Positions 12,564-21,403 of a stretch of 64,000 bases of DNA are shown here, piece after piece. The position numbers were made by a program, and so were the translations under genes. The stretch comes from Roseburia hominis (GTDB lineage Bacteria > Bacillota > Clostridia > Lachnospirales > Lachnospiraceae), in contig CP159990.1 in the NCBI GenBank assembly GCA_040702975.1, positions 3,782,001 through 3,846,000 on the forward strand, given 5' to 3'. Below the pieces are notes generated by a model. It had not been told where the DNA came from and made no database searches. It was given only the letters and a program-made list of their open reading frames with translations. Position 1 is the first letter of the stretch, and every line of letters starts with the position of its first letter.

Positions 12564-13472
12564 CTACTCCGGGAAATCAAGTTCCACAGACATTCCGTCT
12601 TTTCCTGCCACTGCGCCCGGGAAGATCGCACGCACCTCGTCCATATAAGGCTCCGGATAAGTGAGAGACGGACTGTAATGCGTCAACCACATTTCGCCAA
12701 CCTCCGCCTCTTTTGCAAGAGACGCTGCCTCATAAAATGTCATATGCTTATACTCCACTGCCTTGGCCGCTTTTTCCTTCTCTCCATACATACCCTCACA
12801 GATAAACAAATCCGAGCCTGCCGCATTCTGGCGGATAGATTCCACCGGCCTGGTGTCCGTACAATACGTCACCTTGATCCCTTTTCTGGGCGGTCCCAGC
12901 ACCATATCCGGCGTCAGAATCCTGCCGTCCACTTCCAGGGTCTCCCCCTTTTGCAAATGTTTCCAATACTCCTTTGGAATCTCCTGCGCAAGGGCCCGCT
13001 GTACGTCAAACTTGCCGGCCCGGTCGATCTCAATGGTATAACCGTAACAGGTCACGTTATGCTTGACCCTGAACGCGGTCAGCCGATACCCGTTCATCTC
13101 AAAGCTCTGTCTCGGCTCCGTAATCTCAACAAATTTTAACTCGAACGGCAGCTCCGGAGCGATCACGCGAAGAGCATTCACCACTCGTTCCAGTCCCCTC
13201 GGCCCTATCAGAGTAAGGGGCTTCGTCCTGTCTGCATTTCCCATCGTGAGCAAAAGCCCCGGAAGCCCACTGATGTGATCTCCATGATAATGCGTAAAAC
13301 AGATCACATCAATGGGCTTAAAGCTCCAACCCTTTTCTTTTATAGCGACCTGGGTCCCTTCCCCGCAGTCAATAAGCAGATGGCTTCCGTTAAATCTGGT
13401 CATAAGCGCTGTCAGCCATCGATATGGAAGCGGCATCATTCCGCCGCTTCCAAGCAGGCATACATCTAACAT
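12564..13472 (-). CDS. rnz: Ribonuclease Z
   Basis: 302 residues, the usual bacterial length. It is a zinc-dependent metallo-beta-lactamase-fold endonuclease that removes 3' trailers from tRNA precursors lacking encoded CCA. It has the signature HYHGDH near residue 62, a [10 protein letters not shown] segment before it, and later zinc ligands around the TYCTDTR and [10 protein letters not shown] regions. None of the six tRNAs in this window encodes CCA, which fits a need for this enzyme. It sits between the TsaB/RimI group and tsaD, all on the minus strand. Confidence 0.93.
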   Translation of the reverse strand: MLDVCLLGSGGMMPLPYRWLTALMTRFNGSHLLIDCGEGTQVAIKEKGWSFKPIDVICFTHYHGDHISGLPGLLLTMGNADRTKPLTLIGPRGLERVVNALRVIAPELPFELKFVEITEPRQSFEMNGYRLTAFRVKHNVTCYGYTIEIDRAGKFDVQRALAQEIPKEYWKHLQKGETLEVDGRILTPDMVLGPPRKGIKVTYCTDTRPVESIRQNAAGSDLFICEGMYGEKEKAAKAVEYKHMTFYEAASLAKEAEVGEMWLTHYSPSLTYPEPYMDEVRAIFPGAVAGKDGMSVELDFPE

Positions 13473-13480
13473 ATTCTCTC

Positions 13481-13717
13481 CTATTCTGTCTGCACGGGAA
13501 TCGCAAAGGAGCTCACCAATTTGTCATAACACTCCTCACACAAATCAAACCGATGAATTTCATTATCCTTCCCGGAAAAATAATTCCATCGTTTTTCGAC
13601 GGACAACACATCTCCCTTCAGGATTCCGTTCTCCATCTCCATCTCTTTTCCGCACATATTACAAATGATTTTCGTTGTTTCCTTCTTGTCTATCTGAATG
13701 TTCTTATACTGGCGCAT
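13481..13717 (-). CDS. Small zinc-ribbon-like protein of unknown function
   Basis: 78 residues. The ATG at 13717 follows AGGAGG by 6 bases, so the longer frame to 13783 is not used. Two cysteine pairs are visible, CNMCGKE near residue 18 and CEECYDK near residue 60, spaced as in a zinc ribbon. Nothing else suggests a function. It lies between rimI and rnz on the same strand, 8 bases before rnz, and is probably cotranscribed. Confidence 0.75.
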   Translation of the reverse strand: MRQYKNIQIDKKETTKIICNMCGKEMEMENGILKGDVLSVEKRWNYFSGKDNEIHRFDLCEECYDKLVSSFAIPVQTE

Positions 13718-13803
13718 ACCATTCCTCCTGCGTATCTTTTTCAAAAACTTTTTTGCTTCCGGCCTTCTTATGACCGTTTGCAATCCGGTTCGTTACGCCT
13801 TTA

Positions 13804-14343
13804 TTATAGTGTGCCTTCGCCGCTATTTCCAGTGGAAACGTCTGGAATCATACGACTCATAAGAACGGCATCCTCCGGGAATTTACCGCCATAATACAGC
13901 CTCCGCTCTCCATCGGTCAAAAACCTGTTCTTCTCATAAAAGGAGATGGCAGCACGGTTGCTTTTACGCACATCCAAAAGCATTCTGGTAAGCTGCTTCT
14001 CATGACACACCTGCACCATATGATCGAACAGCATCTGTCCGATCCTTCTTCGCCGGTACTCCTCCTTCACTGCAATTCTGGCAATCTCACATTCGTCCAG
14101 AACGTAGTAACAGAAATAGTATCCGATCAGGGTATCCCCTTTAAGCGCTGCAGTACAAAAGGTATGATGCTGCTTTACGGTGCTTCGTATCTCATGAAAA
14201 CTCCACGGATCAGGAAATACCTCCGCCTCCAGATGTGCCGCCTGTTCCATAAGTTCCCGGTCCGCCAGCGTGATCTCTTTTAAAACGATTGCCGCACTGC
14301 CGGACACGTCCTGTTTCACTTCCAAACTATTGCTCTTTGGCAT
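13804..14343 (-). CDS. rimI: Ribosomal protein alanine N-acetyltransferase-like GNAT enzyme
   Basis: 179 residues. GNAT fold with the acetyl-CoA loop at RRRRIGQMLFDHM, preceded by the strand IARIAVKEEY and followed by LDVRKSNRAAISFYEKNRF, the RimI-type signature. Its start overlaps the end of tsaB by 17 bases, the normal tsaB-rimI arrangement in Firmicutes. The 22-residue N-terminal extension before IVLKEITLAD is longer than in most RimI proteins, and a later start is possible. Likely role: N-terminal acetylation, classically of ribosomal protein S18. Confidence 0.88.
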   Translation of the reverse strand: MPKSNSLEVKQDVSGSAAIVLKEITLADRELMEQAAHLEAEVFPDPWSFHEIRSTVKQHHTFCTAALKGDTLIGYYFCYYVLDECEIARIAVKEEYRRRRIGQMLFDHMVQVCHEKQLTRMLLDVRKSNRAAISFYEKNRFLTDGERRLYYGGKFPEDAVLMSRMIPDVSTGNSGEGTL

Positions 14344-15145
14344 GCTTAATCCTTTCCGCGCGTTCCCGCTCCGCCTGCGATGCCCGCAGGTATTCGGGCC
14401 TGTGGTCCGCCGCCGATTCTATGATAATCCCCTTATATTCCTCGTCTGCATTTAGTGCGAGCGCACGCCCGAGGTTCGCCAACCCGCTGTCATCTGTGAG
14501 AGCACTATGGCAATATTCTGCTGCCAGTGCTCCCACGGCCGCAGCCCTCTGCGCATTCATATGTGCAGGTGCAAATGAAATCTTCCAACCTGCCATCAAC
14601 TCTTCTTCCAGTTTTTTTCGATGCACCGGCACGCCGTCTCCCAGGAAAATAATTCCTCTGCCCATCGGATATCGGTGCAGTTTCTCAGCCAGTTCTTCAA
14701 TGCCAACTGCCATCTGGGGCTCAAGCACCCTTATTTTGCAGCCGGCAAACTCATAAATCCCTGTATAGACCTGGCTTCGTCTGGCATCCATGATCGGGCA
14801 TACAATCTGATCCGTATAGCATAGATTATATGCCATCCCGTCCACCGTCGGGACATGGATCAGCGGTCTATTCAGGGCAAGCCCCAGCCCCTTCGCCGTG
14901 GCAGAACCGATACGCAGCCCCGTAAAAGAGCCCGGTCCACCGGCCACTGCGATCGCATCTATGGTGCTTAAATCCAGTTCTGTCATCTTTACGATCTCAT
15001 CAATCATCGGAAGCAAGGTCTGGGAATGCGTCTTTTTATAATTGATCGTATATTCCGCCACCGTCCTTGATGCGGTATCCACCTCCTTTTCCACCACCGC
15101 CGCAGTCGCGACCAAAGATGAACTGTCTATTGCCAAAATACGCAT
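14327..15145 (-). CDS. tsaB: tRNA threonylcarbamoyladenosine biosynthesis protein TsaB
   Basis: 272 residues, somewhat longer than the typical 230-240. The N-terminus MRILAIDSSS and the motif AVAGGPGSFTGLRIG near residue 70 are characteristic of this actin-like-fold partner of TsaD. It would form the complex with TsaD and TsaE needed for t6A synthesis. It follows tsaE at 19 bases and overlaps rimI. Confidence 0.93.
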   Translation of the reverse strand: MRILAIDSSSLVATAAVVEKEVDTASRTVAEYTINYKKTHSQTLLPMIDEIVKMTELDLSTIDAIAVAGGPGSFTGLRIGSATAKGLGLALNRPLIHVPTVDGMAYNLCYTDQIVCPIMDARRSQVYTGIYEFAGCKIRVLEPQMAVGIEELAEKLHRYPMGRGIIFLGDGVPVHRKKLEEELMAGWKISFAPAHMNAQRAAAVGALAAEYCHSALTDDSGLANLGRALALNADEEYKGIIIESAADHRPEYLRASQAERERAERIKHAKEQ

Positions 15146-15164
15146 ATTCTCTTCCTCTTTTCCT

Positions 15165-15614
15165 TTATTCGCCTATTGTCCTTGCAATTGTGATTTTCCT
15201 ATACTCAAATCCCTGCTCCAGATCCTTCTCAATCTGAATCTGCGTCCTCTTTTCGGGCAGAATCTCCTCGATCAGATTGGCCCATTCGATCAGGCTGACC
15301 CCTTCGCCAAATACATAATCTTCGAATCCGATCTCGTCCATCTCTTCGATATCGCCGATTCGATAAACATCAAAATGATAGAAGGGCAGCCGCCCTTCCT
15401 CATACACCTGTACGATCGTAAATGTGGGGCTGCTGATTGCCTCTTCAATCCCCAGTCCCTTCGCAAGTCCCTGCGTGAAGACCGTCTTCCCCACGCCCAG
15501 ATCTCCGATCAGGGTATAGACGTCTCCCGGTTTCGCCAGGCGTCCGATCTCTTCTCCCAGCGCAAAGGTCTCCTCTGGACGTCTGGTCTCTATTATTTGC
15601 TTCTGTTCTTCCAT
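15165..15614 (-). CDS. tsaE: tRNA threonylcarbamoyladenosine biosynthesis ATPase TsaE
   Basis: 149 residues from the ATG at 15614, chosen because GGAG lies 9 bases upstream; an ATG at 15629 in the same frame has no ribosome binding site. Walker A GDLGVGKT, followed by a SSPTFTIVQVYEEG segment and a HFDVYRI motif, identifies TsaE. It drives the TsaB-TsaD cycle by ATP hydrolysis. First gene of the tsaE-tsaB-rimI run. Confidence 0.93.
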   Translation of the reverse strand: MEEQKQIIETRRPEETFALGEEIGRLAKPGDVYTLIGDLGVGKTVFTQGLAKGLGIEEAISSPTFTIVQVYEEGRLPFYHFDVYRIGDIEEMDEIGFEDYVFGEGVSLIEWANLIEEILPEKRTQIQIEKDLEQGFEYRKITIARTIGE

Positions 15615-15663
15615 GTCTTCAGGCTCCATACTTTATTTTCACACTCTTATGATACGCACTCAT

Positions 15664-16173
15664 CTATGCGCTGACATGCCGGATCTTCACTTTCTTCGGC
15701 GGCATATGCGTAGAAATCATCTTCACCGTAGCTCCATACTGCTCTCCCAGGGCCTCCCGCGGGAAAATAAGTGCGCGGACTTTGGAAATATACAGAATCA
15801 CAGATTGGTTCGTGGAAATGGCCTTCTGGAAATCCTTCCATTCATTCACCACGCTTTGGTCTTCCTGTGAAATCTTTACCCCTTCCTCCGTCAGTTCATA
15901 GGTAATCGGTTTTTGGAACATCGGCGATTTGCTCACCTGTTCTTTCGAGCGCATCTTAAGTGTCAGTGGGTTTCCGATCAGAAATACCCCCGCAAACAGG
16001 AAAAATGTGGCCGCCGTGCTGTAATAGCCCAGCATCGTCTGGCGCACTCCCAAATATAAGGTCACGCCCCCAAAAACTACTCCTATAATACCACTAAGGC
16101 TGGTATACGATGTATATAGCATAAAATCAAACATGGCCTTTGGGGTCATCTTTACGTCAAATTTTACGGACAT
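15664..16173 (-). CDS. YcxB-like membrane protein
   Basis: 169 residues. Two hydrophobic segments (about residues 27-47 and 52-72) are followed by a soluble C-terminal domain with the pattern expected of the YcxB-like family: a W.....KAI strand pair and a ...ALIFPREAL segment. It is paralogous to the product of 42042-42548, which has the same layout and a matching ALIIPKQDFG segment. Function unknown. The spacing of 50 bases to tsaE makes cotranscription possible. Confidence 0.75.
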   Translation of the reverse strand: MSVKFDVKMTPKAMFDFMLYTSYTSLSGIIGVVFGGVTLYLGVRQTMLGYYSTAATFFLFAGVFLIGNPLTLKMRSKEQVSKSPMFQKPITYELTEEGVKISQEDQSVVNEWKDFQKAISTNQSVILYISKVRALIFPREALGEQYGATVKMISTHMPPKKVKIRHVSA

Positions 16174-16254
16174 ACCGAAAGCCTCCTTTCGCTTCGCTCA
16201 TTCGTCTTACCAAAGTATACCACACGATTTTTAGGGAAACAATCCTTTTTCTCA

Positions 16255-16290
16255 AAAGGGGAGACGGTCTTTTTGGACCCTCCCCCCTTA
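16255..16290 (-). terminator. Terminator of the riboflavin operon
   Basis: On the minus strand, a G-rich arm and a C-rich arm (GGGGAGGGTC and GACCGTCTCCCC) form a stem with an A-rich loop, followed by TTTTGAG. It lies between ribU and the ycxB-like gene. Confidence 0.7.
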
Positions 16291-16337
16291 ATGATCAGAC
16301 AATCCCAGTCAAAATTATGACATACTCTCCTGCCTGT

Positions 16338-16979
16338 TTATGCTTCTCGTCCCATTTTCAAAATCGGACTGATTTTCTTATAAATCAAAAATACGATCAG
16401 CGATACCAAAGCACCTTTTAAAATGTTAAACGGAGCTACCGCAAATACCACAAAGGTCAACAGACTGTCAATGGCAGGGTTGACTGCGCTGCCCATTGCT
16501 ACCAGCGCATCAATCGGCATCTGGAAGGCCTTGGCGTAAGCCGGAAGCAGAACATATGCGTTCAAAAAGCACCCAACGAACGCCATAACAACCGTGCCGC
16601 TCAGCATACCGATGACCGCGCCCATTCTGGTGTGCAGTTTCCGGTAAATCAGGGAAGCCGGAAGGCAGAGGCCGCAGCCGATCAGAAAGTTGGCGATTTC
16701 TCCCACGCCTGCCGTATCGGTTCCGTTGATCAGGAAATTGAGCAGGATCTTCACCAGCTCAATGAGTGCGCCTGCCGCCGGTCCCATGGTAAATGCTCCG
16801 ATTAGGACCGGAACCTCACTGAAATCAATTTCGTAAAAGCTGGGTGCAAAGGGAAGGGGAATCTCGAATAACATAAGTACGACCGCAATCGCTCCCAACA
16901 TTCCGATCTGTGCAATATATTTTACATTTGTTTTCCGTTTTGTGTTTGTGCGTGTGTTTGTATTTACATCTGTGTTCAT
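16338..16979 (-). CDS. ribU: Riboflavin ECF transporter S component
   Basis: 213 residues with five or six hydrophobic segments. The segment LFEIPLPFAPSFYEIDFSEVPVLIGAF with GPAAGALIELVKILLN is typical of RibU S components, which bind riboflavin and work with a shared energy-coupling module encoded elsewhere. The N-terminal 20 residues are Asn/Thr/Lys-rich. Its position as the last gene after ribH and behind an FMN riboswitch supports the assignment strongly. Confidence 0.92.
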   Translation of the reverse strand: MNTDVNTNTRTNTKRKTNVKYIAQIGMLGAIAVVLMLFEIPLPFAPSFYEIDFSEVPVLIGAFTMGPAAGALIELVKILLNFLINGTDTAGVGEIANFLIGCGLCLPASLIYRKLHTRMGAVIGMLSGTVVMAFVGCFLNAYVLLPAYAKAFQMPIDALVAMGSAVNPAIDSLLTFVVFAVAPFNILKGALVSLIVFLIYKKISPILKMGREA

Positions 16980-17069
16980 CTTTTTCTCTCCTTCTGCAGT
17001 TTAAAATATAATACTGTATCCGTTCAAACCAATGCAGAAAATTTCTCCTGCACCAGCGTCGGTCTCATC

Positions 17070-17543
17070 TCACATCTGTCCCAAAAGGTTTACCATCTCA
17101 ATAGCAGACAGGGCACAGTCAAACCCCTTGTTTCCTGCCTTGCTGCCGGCGCGCGCGATCGCCTGTTCAATATTTTCCGTAGTAATCACACCAAACATTA
17201 CCGGGACCTTTGTGGCAAGGCTTACCTGGGCGATTCCCTTGGAAACCTCGTTGCACACATAATCATAATGACTGGTATCTCCACGGATTACGGCGCCAAC
17301 ACAGATCACTGCATCATATTTTCCAGACTCCGCCAGCTTTGAAGCCGCGATTGGAATTTCAAATGCTCCCGGGACCCAGGCCGCAGTAATGTTGTCTTCT
17401 TCTACCCCGTGACGCACCAGGCCGTCTACTGCCCCGCCGAGTAGCTTGTTCACAATGATTTCATTAAACCGGGACGCCACAATGGCCACCTTCATTCCCT
17501 CCGGCGCCACCACTTTTCCCTCTAGTAAGTGGATCTGATTCAT
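17070..17543 (-). CDS. ribH: 6,7-dimethyl-8-ribityllumazine synthase
   Basis: 157 residues, the normal length. It condenses 3,4-dihydroxy-2-butanone 4-phosphate with the ribitylaminopyrimidine. Motifs: [10 protein letters not shown] near residue 22, WVPGAFEIP near 56, and [18 protein letters not shown] near 82, whose GDTSH(Y/F) region holds the catalytic histidine. Third to fifth gene region of the rib operon, 35 bases after ribBA. Confidence 0.97.
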   Translation of the reverse strand: MNQIHLLEGKVVAPEGMKVAIVASRFNEIIVNKLLGGAVDGLVRHGVEEDNITAAWVPGAFEIPIAASKLAESGKYDAVICVGAVIRGDTSHYDYVCNEVSKGIAQVSLATKVPVMFGVITTENIEQAIARAGSKAGNKGFDCALSAIEMVNLLGQM

Positions 17544-17578
17544 TTTTCTCCTCCTTCTTCATACTATGTATCTTCTAT

Positions 17579-18790
17579 TTACAACACAATCTTTTTGAAA
17601 ATGTGTCCCATCTTTTCCTGTTTCGTTTTCATATAAAATGCGTCATATTGCTGCGGTGCGATCTCGATAGGAACCCGCTCACGAATCGCAAGTCCGAAAT
17701 CGCTAAGTCCATACACCTTGAGCGGATTGTTTGTAAGCAAACGCAGGGATTTCACGCCCAGGTCGGACAAGATCTGCGCGCCAACCCAGTATTCCCTGAG
17801 GTCCGGGGCAAAACCGAGCTGAATATTCGCCTCCACGGTGTCCATTCCCTGTTCCTGAAGCTCGTAGGCTTTTAGTTTATTAATCAATCCGATTCCGCGG
17901 CCCTCCTGACGCATATAGAGAATAATGCCGCGGCCTTCCGCTTCCACCCGGCTCATGGCCGTCTGGAGCTGATTCCCACAGTCGCACCGCAGGGAGCCAA
18001 ACGTATCCCCGGTCAGGCATTCCGAGTGTACACGGCAGAGCACATTTTCCCCATCTCCAATGTCACCTTTTACCAAAGCCACATGATGCTCTCCCGTGAT
18101 ATCGTTGACATAGCCATAGATGCGGAAATGTCCGTATCTGGTCGGCATATCGGCGCATGCTTCCTTTACCACATGCTTTTCGTGTATCCTGCAATAATCC
18201 TGCAGCTCGCGAATGGTAATGAACTTGAATCCGAACTTTTCTGCCAGCTTCCAAAGTCCTGGAGCCCTCATCATCGTTCCGTCTTCTTCCATTACCTCAC
18301 AGCAGATCCCGCATTCCTTCAGTCCTGCAAGGCGCATCAGATCTACCGCAGCCTCTGTATGGCCGTTTCTTACCAGAACGCCGCCTTTCCTTGATACCAG
18401 AGGAAATACATGACCGGGACGCCTTAGGTTCTGCGGTTTTGTGTCTTCCTCCACCAGCTTCCTCATCGTATAAGAACGTTCTGCGGCAGAGATTCCGGTG
18501 GTGGTATCAATATGATCCACCGATACGGTAAATGCAGTACAGTGGTTGTCCGTGTTTTCCGCCACCATCTGGGGCAGTCCCAGCTTTCCGGCAATCCCGG
18601 CGCTCATGGGCGTACAGATCAGCCCTTTGGCGTAGGTTGCCATCAGGTTGATATTTTCCTGAGTCGCGAATTCGGCGGCACAGATCATATCGCCTTCGTT
18701 TTCCCGGTCTTCATCGTCCGTTACCAGAATAATCTTTCCGGCCCGCAGATCGTTAAGCGCTTCCTCAATCGTGTTATATTTATATTCCAT
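17579..18790 (-). CDS. ribBA: Bifunctional 3,4-dihydroxy-2-butanone 4-phosphate synthase / GTP cyclohydrolase II
   Basis: 403 residues. The N-terminal RibB half (1-200) has [10 protein letters not shown] near residue 25 and the HTEAAVDL segment. The C-terminal RibA half (about 205-400) has the zinc-binding cysteines in [17 protein letters not shown] and the catalytic RQEGRGIGL motif. It starts the pathway from both GTP and ribulose 5-phosphate. It lies after ribE with a 129-base spacer that has no evident gene. Confidence 0.97.
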   Translation of the reverse strand: MEYKYNTIEEALNDLRAGKIILVTDDEDRENEGDMICAAEFATQENINLMATYAKGLICTPMSAGIAGKLGLPQMVAENTDNHCTAFTVSVDHIDTTTGISAAERSYTMRKLVEEDTKPQNLRRPGHVFPLVSRKGGVLVRNGHTEAAVDLMRLAGLKECGICCEVMEEDGTMMRAPGLWKLAEKFGFKFITIRELQDYCRIHEKHVVKEACADMPTRYGHFRIYGYVNDITGEHHVALVKGDIGDGENVLCRVHSECLTGDTFGSLRCDCGNQLQTAMSRVEAEGRGIILYMRQEGRGIGLINKLKAYELQEQGMDTVEANIQLGFAPDLREYWVGAQILSDLGVKSLRLLTNNPLKVYGLSDFGLAIRERVPIEIAPQQYDAFYMKTKQEKMGHIFKKIVL

Positions 18791-18919
18791 TTTACTTCCT
18801 CCTGTATTGATGCGTATATTACGCGGCTATAAACTGCTCCGTCGTAGGAAATTCCACAACCAATTCCCACAAATATGTCTACCCGATTCATCACCTTACA
18901 AATAAATAATAATTTTTTC

Positions 18920-19576
18920 CTATATTCCATATTTTTCTAAAAACTCCATCGTAAGTCCGGATTTCCGTAAAGGTTTCGCGTCAGTTTCAGTAACTTTCAA
19001 CAGGCGCTCTACATATTTGCCCACGATATCATTTTCTAAATTCACCAGGTCTCCCTGTCTTCGCCCAAGCAGCGTCGTCTCTTCTCCAGTATGCGGAATA
19101 ACCGAAACCTGAAACGTATCCTCTCCCACCCCCGCGACCGTCAGGCTGATGCCGTCGATGCAGATAGAACCTTTTTCGACGATGAGCCGTAAAATGCCCC
19201 CGGAAGTCTTGATGGTGACCCAAACGGCATTTTCTTCCCGGCGGTAATTCCAAATGGTCCCGATTCCGTCAATATGGCCGGAAACGATATGACCGCCAAA
19301 TCTCCCGTCTGCCGCCATAGCACGCTCCAGATTCACCAAATCTCCCCGAGCGGCATGTTTCAGACTGCTGCGCCGGACCGTCTCTGCCATAACATCGGCG
19401 GCAAATCCATCGCTCTGCACGGAAGTGACTGTAAGGCAGATTCCATTTACCGCAATACTGTCACCAATCTTTGTTCCTTCCAGAACCTTATGCGCTTCTA
19501 TATAAATCTTTCCTGATCTGCCACATAAATCTATACGACGAATTTTGCCAACCTCCTCTACGATTCCCGTAAACAT
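18920..19576 (-). CDS. ribE: Riboflavin synthase, alpha chain
   Basis: 218 residues. The ATG at 19576 is chosen because MFTGIVEEVG is the invariant family start; the upstream extension into ribD is not used. Two lumazine-binding repeats are seen, each with a (V/I)(N/D)GI(C/S)LTV motif (near residues 45 and 143). It dismutates two lumazines into riboflavin and the pyrimidine substrate. 47 bases downstream of ribD in the same operon. Confidence 0.96.
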   Translation of the reverse strand: MFTGIVEEVGKIRRIDLCGRSGKIYIEAHKVLEGTKIGDSIAVNGICLTVTSVQSDGFAADVMAETVRRSSLKHAARGDLVNLERAMAADGRFGGHIVSGHIDGIGTIWNYRREENAVWVTIKTSGGILRLIVEKGSICIDGISLTVAGVGEDTFQVSVIPHTGEETTLLGRRQGDLVNLENDIVGKYVERLLKVTETDAKPLRKSGLTMEFLEKYGI

Positions 19577-19623
19577 ATAATTTCTTCCCCTTCTTTCAAA
19601 CAGGTGCCTTGCTTTCCACTTTG

Positions 19624-20706
19624 TCATAAAAGATATTCAATCAGTAAATCTTCTCCGATTCCGGAAACATTCTGCAGCTTCATGCGCATCGCTTCGTCCG
19701 GCGCCGTAGTTCCAAGCCCTCCAACCGGAGAGGGCGCCTGGTAGGAGCCAAATATTTTGGGAGCGACAAACACCTTTACCTCTTTCACAATTCCGGCCTT
19801 CAGTGCACTGTCATTCAAGGTTCCTCCGCCTTCCAAAAGTATGCTGTCTATCTTGCGTTCTCCAAGAATCCGCATAAGTCTTTTTAAATCTACTCTGCCA
19901 TCCGCATCCGGCACCTCCAGAACTTCAATCTGGCATCGACGAAGCGTTTCCTTTTTCTCTGGCGCGCCATCACTACATGCGATGATCGTCGGATATTCTC
20001 CGGCTGTCCTCACGATTCTACTGTCCTCGGGAATTCGCAGATGGCTGTCGCAGATGATGCGCACTGGGCTTCGTTTACCTGGAATCCGGACATTTAGCAG
20101 GGGATCGTCGGCAAGTACGGTTCCGATTCCTGCCATAATTCCGGAGTAGGTATAACGCATTTCCTGCACCTTCCTGCGGGCGGCCTCTCCGGTGACCCAT
20201 TTGGAAGCTCCAGTCCGAGTCGCGGTTTTTCCGTCTGCCGTCATAGCATATTTCATCACCACATAAGGGGTTCTGGTCTCAATATAGTGAAAAAATATGA
20301 GATTTAATTCATCACATTTTGCCCGCATAAAGTCTTCTTCCACCCGAACGCCCCCATCGCGCAGAATCGCGGCGCCTTTTCCGGACACCTTGGGATTAGG
20401 GTCGCGGGAACCGATGACCACTCTCGCGATCTTGTGCTCCAGGATTGCCTCGGTACAAGGAGGTGTCTTCCCATAGTGGCAGCATGGCTCCAACGTCACA
20501 TAGAGTGTGGCCCCCCTGGCATCTTCGGTAAGAGACGCAAATGCGTTCCGTTCTGCATGCATCTCACCATATTTCGCATGATACCCCTCTCCGATGATTC
20601 GCCCGGCTTTTACAATGACGGCTCCGACCAGCGGATTCGGATTGGTCCAGCCGATTCCCAAACGGGCAAGGCTGATCGCACGCTCCATATATTCATGATC
20701 TGTCAT
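19624..20706 (-). CDS. ribD: Bifunctional diaminohydroxyphosphoribosylaminopyrimidine deaminase / reductase
   Basis: 360 residues. The N-terminal deaminase has the zinc ligands in MHAERNAF and LEPCCHYGKTPPC; the C-terminal reductase (about 145-360) carries KYAMTADGKTATR and an LLEGGGTLNDS motif for NADPH and substrate binding. First structural gene of the rib operon. It lies about 470 bases downstream of the FMN riboswitch, an unusually long distance holding further hairpins. Confidence 0.96.
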   Translation of the reverse strand: MTDHEYMERAISLARLGIGWTNPNPLVGAVIVKAGRIIGEGYHAKYGEMHAERNAFASLTEDARGATLYVTLEPCCHYGKTPPCTEAILEHKIARVVIGSRDPNPKVSGKGAAILRDGGVRVEEDFMRAKCDELNLIFFHYIETRTPYVVMKYAMTADGKTATRTGASKWVTGEAARRKVQEMRYTYSGIMAGIGTVLADDPLLNVRIPGKRSPVRIICDSHLRIPEDSRIVRTAGEYPTIIACSDGAPEKKETLRRCQIEVLEVPDADGRVDLKRLMRILGERKIDSILLEGGGTLNDSALKAGIVKEVKVFVAPKIFGSYQAPSPVGGLGTTAPDEAMRMKLQNVSGIGEDLLIEYLL

Positions 20707-20765
20707 TTTGCTTCCTTCTTTCGTTTTAAAGTTTTCTGATGGTTTTTAATAACCAAACCAAAGAC

Positions 20766-20811
20766 ACCCAAAATGAATGTCCACTGGGCATTCACTTAAG
20801 TATGTCTGATC
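20766..20811 (-). repeat. 44-bp palindromic element, copy 4 (degraded)
   Basis: The inner stem TGAATGTCC/GGGCATTCA is intact apart from one G-U pair, and the conserved tail ACTTA[A/G]GTATG is present. The outer stem has decayed. The minus strand again reads YLSECPVDIHFG. Confidence 0.7.
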
Positions 20812-20846
20812 AAAAAATAGCCCTCGCAAAAACGCTGTAGGGCTAT
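20812..20846 (-). terminator. Terminator-like hairpin in the rib leader
   Basis: On the minus strand ATAGCCCT and AGGGCTAT pair around a 14-base loop and are followed by a run of T residues. It stands between the riboswitch and ribD on the same strand. Confidence 0.75.
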
Positions 20847-21078
20847 CTGTTTTAAGATGTAGTGGACTTCTTGTTTTCTTGATGAAAATGCCGCTCTTAT
20901 GCGCATCACTGCCCGAGACAAAATCACATGTACAGACACTTTTTTTCTCATACTGCCATGCAGTTAGTATATGCATGGTAATGAAAAAGAATCTGCTCCG
21001 CAGGATTCTCCGCCTGCGGCGGGTCACTTTAGCGACATAATTTCCCTTCGCCGCAGTGCGATCCTCGCGGAGCGTTTT

Positions 21079-21107
21079 TATTTCATAGGACGCACCCTAT
21101 GAAATAA
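21079..21107. terminator. Symmetrical hairpin with T runs on both strands
   Basis: ATTTCATAGG and CCTATGAAAT pair around a short loop, flanked by T/A runs on both sides. It directly follows the riboswitch terminator. Confidence 0.6.
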
Positions 21108-21139
21108 AAAATGCTCTGAAATGATTCCACCTCAGAGCA
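21106..21139 (-). terminator. Terminator of the FMN riboswitch
   Basis: On the minus strand TGCTCTGA and TCAGAGCA pair around a 12-base loop, followed by TTTTTT. It starts about 36 bases after the aptamer, the expected place for the expression platform of a transcription-attenuating FMN riboswitch. I did not find a clear antiterminator partner by eye. Confidence 0.85.
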
Positions 21140-21175
21140 CTGGTTACATGTTTTCATACAAAAAAATCCATTCGC

Positions 21176-21300
21176 CTTCTTCTTTCATCCAGACTATACT
21201 GTCGGTCTTGGAATTGCACCAAATCGGCCGCTTAAGTGAACGCTTAAACGGTTCGCGGACTATACCGCCGGTCGGGAATTACACCCTGCCCTGAAGAACC
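21176..21300 (-). promoter_or_regulatory. FMN riboswitch (RFN element)
   Basis: The minus strand shows the conserved RFN core in order: AGGGCAGGGTG, AATTCCCGACCGGCGGTATA, GTCCGCGA, then GATTTGGTGCAATTCC, GACCGACAGTATAGTC and TGGATGAAAGA. The P1 stem pairs GGTTCTTC with the GAAGAAG at the far end. Bound FMN is expected to lower expression of ribD-ribE-ribBA-ribH-ribU. Confidence 0.96.
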
Positions 21301-21320
21301 ATTATTCTATTATGTAGATT

Positions 21321-21349
21321 ATTATACTCCTTTGTGAAGCAGCATACAA
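21321..21349 (-). promoter_or_regulatory. Promoter of the riboflavin operon
   Basis: TTGTAT (21349-21344), 17 bases, TATAAT (21326-21321) on the minus strand. Transcription would start about 15 bases before the FMN aptamer. Confidence 0.8.
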
Positions 21350-21403
21350 GAACTTTTTTTATCATTTGCACCTGTTTCTATCCTGTCATAAGGTTATATG
21401 ACA

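Larger units (their letters stand above)
20707..21175 (-). other. Long leader between the FMN riboswitch and ribD
   Basis: About 470 bases without a credible gene. In transcription order it holds the riboswitch terminator (21139-21106), a second symmetrical hairpin (21107-21079), several G/C-rich hairpins (21068-20957) and a third terminator-like hairpin (20846-20812), then a degraded palindromic repeat (20811-20766). An open frame of 93 codons at 20746-21027 runs through these hairpins; it has no ribosome binding site and an odd composition, so it is not called. Confidence 0.7.

Noticed and set aside
20746-21027. A 93-codon minus-strand frame between the FMN riboswitch and ribD
   Set aside because: It runs through several hairpins and a palindromic repeat and lacks a ribosome binding site; most likely non-coding leader sequence.
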